The notes under the pieces were generated by a model. The model saw only the letters and a list, made by a program, of their open reading frames with translations. It was not told the origin of the DNA and did no database searches. DNA of 64,000 bases from JABMQB01 sp964575025 (GTDB lineage: Bacteria; Bacteroidota; Bacteroidia; Bacteroidales; Prolixibacteraceae): positions 13,672-77,671 of the forward strand of contig CAZNPV010000014.1 in assembly GCA_964575025.1 (NCBI GenBank). The letters are read 5' to 3'. Below are positions 51,029-57,777 of the stretch, in pieces. Every line of letters starts with the position of its first letter. Within the stretch, counting starts at the first letter, position 1. The translations under genes and the position numbers were made by a program.

Positions 51029-52699
51029 ATGCATGTGAGGGATTTCAGAGGGGATCAGTCCCTTTTTTCATCAGGATTAATTTTTACGGCCATCATCTCT
51101 GTTCTGGGGGTTGTGCTTACGGGGATGTTTGTTCCTGTTATTGAGAACGCGTGCAAGTATGCGCAGGTAAGCCGGGAGATCCTTGACAACAGCGACTGGA
51201 TTAACCTGACCATAGCACACGCACCTTACGGGCAGAAGCCTCCTTTGCTTTTCTGGCTGGGAGCGGTTTTTTATTCTTTTTTCGGGGTTTCGTTGTTTGC
51301 TTTTAAATTTCCGGTATGGATGATTTCCCTGGTGGGGATTTTTTCCACCTACCGGCTGGCAAAGCTTCTTTATACCCGGGAGATTGGCATGTTGGCTGCA
51401 TTTCTGTGGGCTACTTCGCTGGGTTATTTTCATTTTCATAACGACATCCACAGCGATACGGTGCTGGTGAATTTTGTGATTCTGGCGATCTGGCAGTTTG
51501 CGGCTTTTTTCCGGTTTAAGAAATGGCACCAGTTTGCGGTGGGGTCTGTAGCCACCGGGTTGGCGATGCTTGCCAAAGGGCCCATCGGGTTGGCGATACC
51601 CGTGGCAGCCCTGGGAACAGACCTGCTGGTGCACCGGAAGGGGAAGGAAATTTTTCATGTCCGCTGGCTGCTGGCCCTTCTGATTGCAGGCATCGTGCTG
51701 TCACCGGCATTGATCGGACTGTTTCATCAGTTCGGAATGAAAGGACTGAAATTTTATTTCTGGACCAACAACATAGGACGGATTACCGGCAGCTACCAAT
51801 CTTCCGACAGCAGTTTTTTTATTTATTTCCATAACCTGATCCTCCTTTCCCTGCCCTGGGCTATGTTTGTGTACCCCGCGCTGATCCTTGAAATCCGAAA
51901 ATATATCCTTCAGATTATTCATAAACAAAAGCCCGGGAAAACGGATGAGTTCATAACAATGGGTGGATTCCTGGTGACCTTTGGGGTGTTGACGGTTGCC
52001 AGCCAGAAAAATCCCCACTACCTGATGTCTGTGATGCCCCTGGCGATGATCCTCACTGCCAAATGGATCCTGGAGATCTTCCGGGGTGACCGCTTTAAAA
52101 AACTCAAGAAAGTTCTTACCGGGATCCATTATGTCTACCCGGTCCTGCTGGTGATTGTAATCCTGCTGGTGATGCTTTGGGTGGTATCGGAAGAAAGAGT
52201 TTGGGTATGGCTTTTTCTCCTTGCAGGAACCGGAGCGCTGTTTTTTGGTTACCGGAAATTTCACGGCCTCCGGAAGCAGATCTATATTCTTCTGGTGACG
52301 CAGGTCCTGCTTTTTGTCTCTTTTAACCTGAGTATTTTCCCTTCCCTGCTCGACCGGTATTCCCCTTTTGAGGCTTGCCAGATTTTCAATGAAGAGGCGG
52401 ATCCCGGGGATCAACTGCATTCTTACCGGTTGCGGTATTGGAGTATTTTTTACTATTCAAAAAATTATGGGGAGTGGATTACCAATGACGAACAGCTAAA
52501 GGAGATCAGCACCCGTGAGGGAACCTGGATTTTTACCGATGGTCCCGGATTGAATGCACTGAACCGATGGGGTATTCCCTATACCCTGAAAGGAGAATTT
52601 ACCCATCAGGGTATCAAGGAGCAGACAGCCGCCTTGCTGCTTCCGGGCTCCCAGGAACCGGATCTTCATACGCATTACCTGGTGGAACTGACCGACTGA
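51029..52699 (+). CDS. Glycosyltransferase family 39/ArnT-like membrane protein
   Basis: A 556-residue GT-C fold membrane glycosyltransferase that would transfer a sugar from a polyprenyl-phosphate donor to an acceptor on the periplasmic face. It has about ten to twelve hydrophobic helices and a soluble C-terminal part (about 440-556). After helix 1 come the acidic ENACKYAQVSREIL and the motif YGQKPPLLFWLG, the KPP signature of ArnT-like enzymes that modify lipid A with aminosugars. The acceptor could be lipid A, protein or another glycan. The aminotransferase gene follows after 54 nt, but the connection is unclear. Confidence 0.85.
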   Translation: MHVRDFRGDQSLFSSGLIFTAIISVLGVVLTGMFVPVIENACKYAQVSREILDNSDWINLTIAHAPYGQKPPLLFWLGAVFYSFFGVSLFAFKFPVWMISLVGIFSTYRLAKLLYTREIGMLAAFLWATSLGYFHFHNDIHSDTVLVNFVILAIWQFAAFFRFKKWHQFAVGSVATGLAMLAKGPIGLAIPVAALGTDLLVHRKGKEIFHVRWLLALLIAGIVLSPALIGLFHQFGMKGLKFYFWTNNIGRITGSYQSSDSSFFIYFHNLILLSLPWAMFVYPALILEIRKYILQIIHKQKPGKTDEFITMGGFLVTFGVLTVASQKNPHYLMSVMPLAMILTAKWILEIFRGDRFKKLKKVLTGIHYVYPVLLVIVILLVMLWVVSEERVWVWLFLLAGTGALFFGYRKFHGLRKQIYILLVTQVLLFVSFNLSIFPSLLDRYSPFEACQIFNEEADPGDQLHSYRLRYWSIFYYSKNYGEWITNDEQLKEISTREGTWIFTDGPGLNALNRWGIPYTLKGEFTHQGIKEQTAALLLPGSQEPDLHTHYLVELTD

Positions 52700-52753
52700 C
52701 CGGCAGATCGCGATCGGGACGGGATGAATTGCCTTACAAAAAGAATAGAATGC

Positions 52754-53869
52754 ATGAAAATTAAACCTTTTGAACTGGAGCGCTATTTTGCCCGGTATGA
52801 ATTTACGGCTCCCTGGCTGTTAAGTTGTTCCGACTGTGAAGCGTTGTCGATGCGCGAGCTGCTGGCGATGGCAGATGATAAAACCCGGGACCTCTGGGAC
52901 CGTCTGAGACTGGGCTATACGGAATCTTTGGGGCACCCGCTCCTGAGACAGGAGATTGCCAAACTCTACGCTTCCGTTACCGCCGAAGAAATCAATGTGC
53001 TGGCCCCTGAAGAGGGTATTTTCATTGCCATGAATACCCTCCTCGAAGCGGGGGATCATGTGATCTCCACTTTCCCGGGGTATCAGTCGTTGTACGAAAT
53101 TGCGGCATCCCTGGGGTGTGAAGTATCCCGTTGGGAGCCCCAAAAAGGGGAGAGCTGGTTTTTTGATGTGGAGACCCTGAAAGGGCTGGTCCGCCCGGAA
53201 ACAAAAGGCGTGGTCATCAATTTCCCGCACAACCCTACCGGGGCAAACCTTACCGAACGGCAGTTGCAGGAGATTGTGGCTCTTTGCAGGCAACAGAACC
53301 TGTTCCTGTTTTCGGATGAGATGTACCGCTACCTGGAATATGAGCAAAGCCGAAGGCTCCCGTCTGCCGTTGATTTGTATGAGAACGCTGTATCTTTATG
53401 CGGTCTCTCCAAAAGTTTTGCGTTGCCGGGATTGCGCATCGGATGGCTGGTTTCAAAGAATAAACAGTGGATGGGTACAATTGCAGGATTTAAAGACTAC
53501 ACGACCATATGCAACAATGCAGCGGGGGAGATCCTGGCGTTGATGGCCTTGCGCAATAAAGCGCAGATCCTTCAGCGCAACCGGTCCCTCATCGCGGAGA
53601 ATCTGAAGATCCTGGATGCATTTTTCGGGCGGTACAAAGCCCTTTTTGTGTGGTTCCGTCCCGAGGCCGGGCCGATTGCTTTTCCGGGGCTCAGCGAAGA
53701 ATGGGAAGCCGGAAGGTTCTGCAAAGAACTGGTGGATGCCAAAGGAGTTATGCTCCTGCCGGCCCGGGTGTATCAATACGAAGGGAACCATTTCCGGATC
53801 GGTTTTGCCCGGAAGAACATGCCCCGGGCATTGGCAAAAATGCAGGAGTTCCTGGAGGAGAAGCTATAG
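52754..53869 (+). CDS. PLP-dependent aminotransferase, class I/II
   Basis: A 371-residue fold-type I aminotransferase. The start MKIKPFELERYF at 52754 was chosen; the frame opens ten codons earlier without support. Visible are the cofactor-binding FPHNPTGANLT (Asn of the PLP pyridine contact region), FSDEMYRYLE (Asp to the PLP nitrogen) and GLSKSFALPGLRIGW with the Schiff-base Lys. The substrate is not readable; aminotransferases of this subgroup act on aromatic or aspartate-type amino acids. It follows the GT39 gene by 54 nt. Its stop shares a CTATAG hexamer with the stop of the convergent leucine-rich-repeat gene. Confidence 0.88.
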   Translation: MKIKPFELERYFARYEFTAPWLLSCSDCEALSMRELLAMADDKTRDLWDRLRLGYTESLGHPLLRQEIAKLYASVTAEEINVLAPEEGIFIAMNTLLEAGDHVISTFPGYQSLYEIAASLGCEVSRWEPQKGESWFFDVETLKGLVRPETKGVVINFPHNPTGANLTERQLQEIVALCRQQNLFLFSDEMYRYLEYEQSRRLPSAVDLYENAVSLCGLSKSFALPGLRIGWLVSKNKQWMGTIAGFKDYTTICNNAAGEILALMALRNKAQILQRNRSLIAENLKILDAFFGRYKALFVWFRPEAGPIAFPGLSEEWEAGRFCKELVDAKGVMLLPARVYQYEGNHFRIGFARKNMPRALAKMQEFLEEKL

Positions 53870-55282
53870 AATCAGTTTTTCTACCCTGATGTTTTCCCGG
53901 ATCTGTCTCAGATGCCAGGAGTAAAACGGATTGTTCGACAGATTCACTTCTTCGAGGGTTTTTATTTCCCCTATGGAGAGGGGAACCAGCAGGAATTCAT
54001 TGGCACTCAGATCCAGGATTTTCAGGTTTCTCAGCCGGTCAATTTCCTTGCTCATGGTGGTGAGTTTGTTGTTTCCCAGCCTCAGACTTTCGAGAGCCGA
54101 TGCTTTATACACTGCAATTGGCAGATCAGAAAGACGGTTTTGAGCCATGTACAACATCCTGAGGTTTTCCAAAGCCGTAAAATCGAATTCTATGGCAGCG
54201 ATCTGGTTCATATCGAGGTCCAGGTATTCCAGTTGTGTGAGGCGACCGGTGCGGGGTCTGAATAGCGCAATCTGGTTGATGCTTAAATCGAGTCTTTTCA
54301 GTTTAGGCAGATTGATCTGGTCTCCGGTGATGGTGCGGATCTTGTTTTCCCTGCCTGTGAGGATTTCCAGGTTCACCAGTCCATGCAGTGAGGAGGGCAG
54401 ATCCTGCAGGTTGTTTTTTGAAACATCCAGGAGGGTCAGGTTTTTCATGTCTCCCATTGATTCGGGCAGGTGCTGGAGGGCGTTGTGGTGCAGCCTGAGT
54501 TCGGTGAGAAGGTGGAGTCGGCCAAATTCCCCGGGAAGAGATTCCAGTTGGTTGTGCATGAGCTTGATCTCTTTGAGGGTTGTCAGCCGGGAGAAACTTT
54601 CGGGTAAGGTCTTTAGCTGATTGGCTTCCAGCTTTAAAACTTCCAGGCTGCGGAGGTTGCCGAAGGCTTCCGGCAGCGAGCCCAGAAAATTCCTGTCGAG
54701 GTCCAGGTGTTTCAGGTTCTTCAGGTTGCCGAAACTTTCCGGCAGGGAGGTCAGCCGGTTGGCAAAAAGGTCCAGTTCTTCGAGATTTGTCAGGTTTCCT
54801 ATGCTTGCGGGGAGCTGTATCAGGGTGTTCTCACCGGCTGTGATGATGCGGAGTTTGGTGCACTTCCCGATTGCTTCAGGCAATTTGGTCAGCCGGTTGC
54901 CGATGAGGTGAAGCTCGTTTAACTCGGTTAGTTCTCCGATATCTTCCGGGATCTCCTTTAATCCGTTTCGTAAGATTTTGAGGACCTGCAGGTTGGGCAG
55001 GGAAAAAATTTGCGGGTCCAGAAGTTCAAACTGATTGTAGCTGATCGAAAGCTCCTGTATGCGGATGAGCTTTTTGAATCTCCGGGGAAATTCTTTCAGC
55101 TCCTGGCGTTCCAGGTTGAGACGATAGACCTTTCGCCGGTTCCGGAGTGCATCATCCAGCGAATTGTAAATTTCCTGTTCCTGCAATTCTGCAGGGGAGA
55201 GTAACTCCGGTTTTCTTTTGGCCCAGGCGTTGAATCCCGTGCAAAAGACAAGGATCAAAAGAAGAATTTTTCTGTATGTCAT
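53864..55282 (-). CDS. Leucine-rich-repeat protein, exported
   Basis: A 472-residue protein with a signal peptide (MTYRKILLLILVFCTGFNAWA) and about 17 leucine-rich repeats of 22-23 residues from residue 50 to near the C-terminus. The consensus LPESFGNLKNLKHLDLDRN places it in the bacterial/plant-like Ras-group LRR type. There is no kinase, sorting or GTPase domain. LRRs of this kind form a solenoid for protein binding, probably in the periplasm or at the surface. It is convergent with the aminotransferase and the two genes overlap by 6 nt at their stop codons. No partner is evident. Confidence 0.9.
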   Translation of the reverse strand: MTYRKILLLILVFCTGFNAWAKRKPELLSPAELQEQEIYNSLDDALRNRRKVYRLNLERQELKEFPRRFKKLIRIQELSISYNQFELLDPQIFSLPNLQVLKILRNGLKEIPEDIGELTELNELHLIGNRLTKLPEAIGKCTKLRIITAGENTLIQLPASIGNLTNLEELDLFANRLTSLPESFGNLKNLKHLDLDRNFLGSLPEAFGNLRSLEVLKLEANQLKTLPESFSRLTTLKEIKLMHNQLESLPGEFGRLHLLTELRLHHNALQHLPESMGDMKNLTLLDVSKNNLQDLPSSLHGLVNLEILTGRENKIRTITGDQINLPKLKRLDLSINQIALFRPRTGRLTQLEYLDLDMNQIAAIEFDFTALENLRMLYMAQNRLSDLPIAVYKASALESLRLGNNKLTTMSKEIDRLRNLKILDLSANEFLLVPLSIGEIKTLEEVNLSNNPFYSWHLRQIRENIRVEKLIL

Positions 55283-55349
55283 GGTTTGTTCCGGTCAAAA
55301 AACGAGCCACAAAGAAAACAATTATCCGGAGATAAAAAAAGGGCGTTTT

Positions 55350-55637
55350 TTACATCGGTTTAAACCATTCCTGGAAGTAGGACCCCACAAAGGGCACTTC
55401 CTTCTTTTCCCCCTGGATAGCCGGAACAATGCTGATCACCAGAAACACCAGGCCGGCAACCCAGAACAACCAGCCGAAAACCGGCACCCAGCCTATAAAC
55501 ATCAACGCATGCAAAAGCAGGGTTTGACGGATATAGAAAGAGGCAAATTCATCTTTATCGTTGTGGTTCAATATGAAAGCAATGATCCATCCGATAAAAA
55601 AGATATGGGCCACAATGGCTATGTTTTTTCCATTCAT
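55350..55637 (-). CDS. DUF4870-family small membrane protein
   Basis: A 95-residue protein with three hydrophobic helices (about 4-24, 42-58, 60-80). The pattern NIAIVAHIFFIGWIIAFIL, then FYIRQTLLLHALMFIGW, is typical of the DUF4870/Tic20-like family: a helix, a FYIRQ-type motif, and two further helices. Function unknown. It is monocistronic, between the LRR gene and a GNAT remnant. Confidence 0.75.
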   Translation of the reverse strand: MNGKNIAIVAHIFFIGWIIAFILNHNDKDEFASFYIRQTLLLHALMFIGWVPVFGWLFWVAGLVFLVISIVPAIQGEKKEVPFVGSYFQEWFKPM

Positions 55638-55747
55638 ACGCTTTTATTTTTTGTTGAGTACGATAAAAGTACGAAAAAGCTGCAGAAGGGAAAAATCCTT
55701 TTAAGAATTTGAGCCTCCGGATAAAAATCTGCACAGATCTCTGCTGA

Positions 55748-55915
55748 AACCGGAATATCCATATTTATACCGGTATTTTTAGTTACAACAAAGCCTCCCA
55801 GCGGGTTCTTGAAAAATGCGGGTTTGAAAAAGAAGCGGTTTTCAGAAGGGCTATAACCAAAAAGGGAAACCTGTACGATGAGATCCGGTATGCCAAATGG
55901 AAGGCAACGGAATAA
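55748..55915 (+). pseudogene. Remnant of a GNAT N-acetyltransferase (C-terminal 55 codons)
   Basis: Reading plus strand from 55748 gives IYTGIFSYNKASQRVLEKCG, then FEKEAVFRRAITKKGNLYD and ending YAKWKATE before TAA. This is the C-terminal acetyl-CoA-binding part of a RimJ/RimL-like GNAT enzyme (N.AS..VLEKCGF..E). The frame is closed by TGA immediately upstream (55745-55747), and the N-terminal two thirds are absent. It marks an old deletion or insertion boundary directly beside the bacteriocin region. Confidence 0.8.
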
Positions 55916-55940
55916 AGGTATCGTTCAAATCATTCCCGGA

Positions 55941-56099
55941 TCAACGGGCCAGTGCTTCACCGATTTGGATGCCTATGTTGTAGACAGACTCAATCAGCTC
56001 GATATAGGCCAGAATTCCCCAGACGATCACAGCAACACAAATCAGTATGAACACCGGGTGCTTTAACAGCTTCTTATGTGTCAGCGATACATTTCTCAT
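55941..56099 (-). CDS. 52-aa membrane peptide, candidate immunity protein
   Basis: A 52-codon gene below ordinary length cut-offs. A basic N-terminus (MRNVSLTHKKLLKHP) is followed by one transmembrane helix (VFILICVAVIVWGILAYI) and an amphipathic C-terminus ending YNIGIQIGEALAR. It is exactly as long as, and built like, the product at 56786-56944; both have K..(N/H)P before the helix and IGxxLxR at the end. The C-terminal half also resembles the end of the first double-glycine peptide (IGEEIGRNL). An immunity role is inferred by analogy with small membrane immunity proteins of class II bacteriocins. The assembly gap begins 11 nt upstream of the start. Confidence 0.65.
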   Translation of the reverse strand: MRNVSLTHKKLLKHPVFILICVAVIVWGILAYIELIESVYNIGIQIGEALAR

Positions 56100-56110
56100 A
56101 AAACGGGTGT

Positions 56111-56210
56111 NNNNNNNNNNNNNNNNNNNNNNNNNNNNNNNNNNNNNNNNNNNNNNNNNNNNNNNNNNNNNNNNNNNNNNNNNNNNNNNNNNNNNNNNNN
56201 NNNNNNNNNN
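56111..56210. other. Assembly gap of 100 N
   Basis: One hundred N's, the conventional length for a gap of unknown size. AACGGGTGT ends the left flank and begins the right flank, so the contigs may overlap by 9 nt and the true gap could be zero, or a repeat was collapsed here. Confidence 0.98.
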
Positions 56211-56275
56211 AACGGGTGTGTTTTACGTCACTTTAAAAATACAAAAAAATCAATAAAGATTCCATGGGGTACCCG

Positions 56276-56485
56276 TTATTTTTTTTGTTTTCCGGAGAAC
56301 AGAAGGATGAAGATCAGAAAGATACCAAATACCATGAGGATTGTTCTGAATACCGGGGGCACAATGGTTGTAAAATTCTTAAACGAAAGATCTGAAATGC
56401 CAAATTTGAGTATATATTCCATCGCAAGAATCAGTACAAAAGCGATCCCGACGCCTTTAATCAGTTGGATAATTTTGTTTTTCAT
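56276..56485 (-). CDS. 69-aa two-helix membrane protein, unknown
   Basis: A 69-residue protein with two hydrophobic helices (about 12-27, GVGIAFVLILAMEYIL, and 46-64, RTILMVFGIFLIFILLF), a short polar loop between them, and basic ends (MKNKIIQ, GKQKK). No family recognised. It lies between two small peptide genes of the bacteriocin region on the same strand. A TAATTTTG promoter element (56507-56514) sits directly after the upstream terminator, so it may be transcribed separately. Two-helix size and position fit a second immunity or export-helper protein; this is inference. Confidence 0.55.
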   Translation of the reverse strand: MKNKIIQLIKGVGIAFVLILAMEYILKFGISDLSFKNFTTIVPPVFRTILMVFGIFLIFILLFSGKQKK

Positions 56486-56515
56486 TCAGAAGGATTTAAA
56501 CAAGTTCAAAATTAA

Positions 56516-56552
56516 AAAAAATGACTCATCTTAAGAAAGAGAGTCATTTTTT
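56516..56552 (-). terminator. Terminator of the bacteriocin operon
   Basis: On the minus strand GAAAAAATGACTC, a 13-nt loop and GAGTCATTTTTT form a 12-bp stem followed by TTAATTTT. Strong rho-independent shape. Confidence 0.82.
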
Positions 56553-56591
56553 CATAAATAACCTAACTCATATATGAGGATACTATAATTA

Positions 56592-56831
56592 TTAGTAACC
56601 TGAGCAGAATAATCCCTCTCTCCTGTAATATACAGGAGGCACAAATTCAGTAGTATAATGCTGGGTTCGCTTACAATACGTGTAAATACTCCTGTTTAAC
56701 CAGCAAGCATTTCCCTGATAATGATTCCAAAACTTTACAGTAAAATAGGAAGGCTTGCATAGCCTTCCTATTTTAATATTTTCTGTTAACTTAATATTCT
56801 GGTCAGGGTCGAGCCAATCCATATTGCCCAT
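56592..56831 (-). CDS. Doubtful 79-aa reading frame
   Basis: A 79-codon frame that begins inside the 52-aa gene in another frame (46-nt overlap) and runs through the palindromic hairpin at 56742-56774. The last 45 residues are rich in Tyr, Arg, Cys and Trp with four Cys in total, unlike random translation of AT-rich DNA. It has no double-glycine leader and no signal peptide. A real Cys-rich peptide is possible, but the overlap and the hairpin argue against it. Confidence 0.2.
   Translation of the reverse strand: MGNMDWLDPDQNIKLTENIKIGRLCKPSYFTVKFWNHYQGNACWLNRSIYTYCKRTQHYTTEFVPPVYYRREGLFCSGY
56742..56774 (-). terminator. Perfect 14-bp hairpin after the small membrane gene
   Basis: AAAATAGGAAGGCT, loop TGCAT, AGCCTTCCTATTTT: a perfect inverted repeat 11 nt after the stop of the 52-aa gene. 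It is palindromic and could stop transcription in both directions, though the T tract is only four long. Confidence 0.75.
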
Positions 56832-56944
56832 TCATTTACTTTGGTGACCAACAATAAGTAGGCATATAAGCTTCCCAAGATAAACACAAATAGATAAAGC
56901 GGGTTCTGTGTAATTTTTTCAAATATAGGTTTTGTTCTTTTCAT
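56786..56944 (-). CDS. 52-aa membrane peptide, candidate immunity protein
   Basis: A 52-codon gene downstream of the two double-glycine peptides (56 nt after the second). It has a basic N-terminus (MKRTKPIFEKITQNP), one transmembrane helix (LYLFVFILGSLYAYLLLV) and a short amphipathic end (EWAIWIGSTLTRILS). It shares its length, layout and the NP/HP and IGxxLxR motifs with the gene at 55941. Its position after bacteriocin precursors and before a terminator is what is expected of an immunity gene. The protein family is not known to me; a third small export or pore component is the main alternative. Confidence 0.7.
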   Translation of the reverse strand: MKRTKPIFEKITQNPLYLFVFILGSLYAYLLLVTKVNEWAIWIGSTLTRILS

Positions 56945-57000
56945 AATTAAAAAATATACTAACAGAAATATATTTTTATGATATGCTTCTATTATTTGTT

Positions 57001-57177
57001 TTATTTCTCCTGAATTTCTTGTGAAATGCCTTCGACAAGTCCTGTTAAAACAGCACCGGTGATACTTGTATATTTAATAGTATAATGCACAACAGTGAAA
57101 ACAACCGAAAACAAGCCACCACCATTAATTGTTTTTAGCATTTTATTTGGTAATTCAATATAATTTAGATCTTTCAT
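57001..57177 (-). CDS. Double-glycine leader peptide 2 (class IIb-like bacteriocin precursor)
   Basis: A 58-residue precursor. The leader MKDLNYIELPNKMLKTINGG (1-20) ends in the Gly-Gly cleaved by C39 exporters, with the usual hydrophobic spacing (Leu14, Ile17). The 38-residue core begins GLFSVVFTVVHYTIKYTSIT and contains GLVEG, a GxxxG motif (46-50). It has no Cys, so no disulfide or thioether. It lies 11 nt after the first peptide gene, same strand, so the two would be made together. Two linear peptides with GxxxG motifs are the hallmark of class IIb bacteriocins. It is below the usual length cut-off and easily missed. Confidence 0.82.
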   Translation of the reverse strand: MKDLNYIELPNKMLKTINGGGLFSVVFTVVHYTIKYTSITGAVLTGLVEGISQEIQEK

Positions 57178-57188
57178 TGTCTTATAAT

Positions 57189-57389
57189 TTATTTTTTAGC
57201 AGCTTTAACTAAATTTCTACCAATTTCTTCACCGATTTCATGTGCAAATTCAACAGCTTGAATCCAAAGAACAACAGCACCAAAAGCAGCAGCTGCAATG
57301 GCTGCTGGATTTCCTCCGTTCACTTTTTTAAGTTCATGTATTTGAAGGTCATGAACTTTTGGTTTTTTCAAATTTACGATATTTTTCAT
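57189..57389 (-). CDS. Double-glycine leader peptide 1 (class IIb-like bacteriocin precursor)
   Basis: A 66-residue precursor with a 26-residue leader ending HELKKVNGG and a 40-residue core. The core begins NPAAIAAAAFGAVVLWIQAV, a very Ala-rich hydrophobic helix, and continues to EIGEEIGRNLVKAAKK with a GxxxG motif (Gly53-Gly57) and a basic tail. No Cys is present. The overall form, a GG leader and a membrane-active amphipathic helix, is that of a class II bacteriocin; the neighbouring second peptide suggests a two-component toxin. It follows the HTH gene by 19 nt in the exporter operon. Confidence 0.87.
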   Translation of the reverse strand: MKNIVNLKKPKVHDLQIHELKKVNGGNPAAIAAAAFGAVVLWIQAVEFAHEIGEEIGRNLVKAAKK

Positions 57390-57408
57390 AACAAGTCAAT
57401 TTTAAGGG

Positions 57409-57777
57409 TTAATAAAATGTGTTATTTGGGATTTTGCGCAAGTTCCCGTTAATAAAAGTAGGATCTGAAACTCTCAAAAAAAAGCAGTCAGCAGCATTTT
57501 TTGCAAGACCTCCCAATATTTTTTTCATTTTTTGTCCGTCGATGATTTTCAGGGAATAATCCAGGATCACTTCGATGTCTCTTTCGAAGAAATAGGTTTT
57601 TCTGGTTTTTGAGTATCCGATGGGGAGTCCCAGGATTTTTAATTCTTCCAGGGTACGGTAAAGGTGGCTTTCGCTGATACCAAGCATGTTGGCAAATTCA
57701 GGTGGGGTGCCTGTACGTTCTGCCTTGATCAGTTCGTTCATCCTTTTGATTCGTTCCAGTTGGTCCAGTGCTTTCAT
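57409..57777 (-). CDS. Winged-HTH transcriptional regulator of the peptide locus
   Basis: A 122-residue DNA-binding protein. Residues 5-60 form an HTH_11-type winged helix (NELIKAERTGTPPEFANMLG, then ISESHLYRTLEELKILG), followed by a wing (GYSKTRKTYFFE). The C-terminal 40 residues are of unknown fold. They contain KMKKILGGLAKNAADCF, which by chance or descent resembles a GG-cleavage site. The start overlaps the ABC exporter stop by 4 nt (ATGA), so it is translationally coupled to the exporter. Similar small HTH genes occur next to peptide exporters in the phylum. It likely controls the peptide genes that follow directly. Confidence 0.82.
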   Translation of the reverse strand: MKALDQLERIKRMNELIKAERTGTPPEFANMLGISESHLYRTLEELKILGLPIGYSKTRKTYFFERDIEVILDYSLKIIDGQKMKKILGGLAKNAADCFFLRVSDPTFINGNLRKIPNNTFY

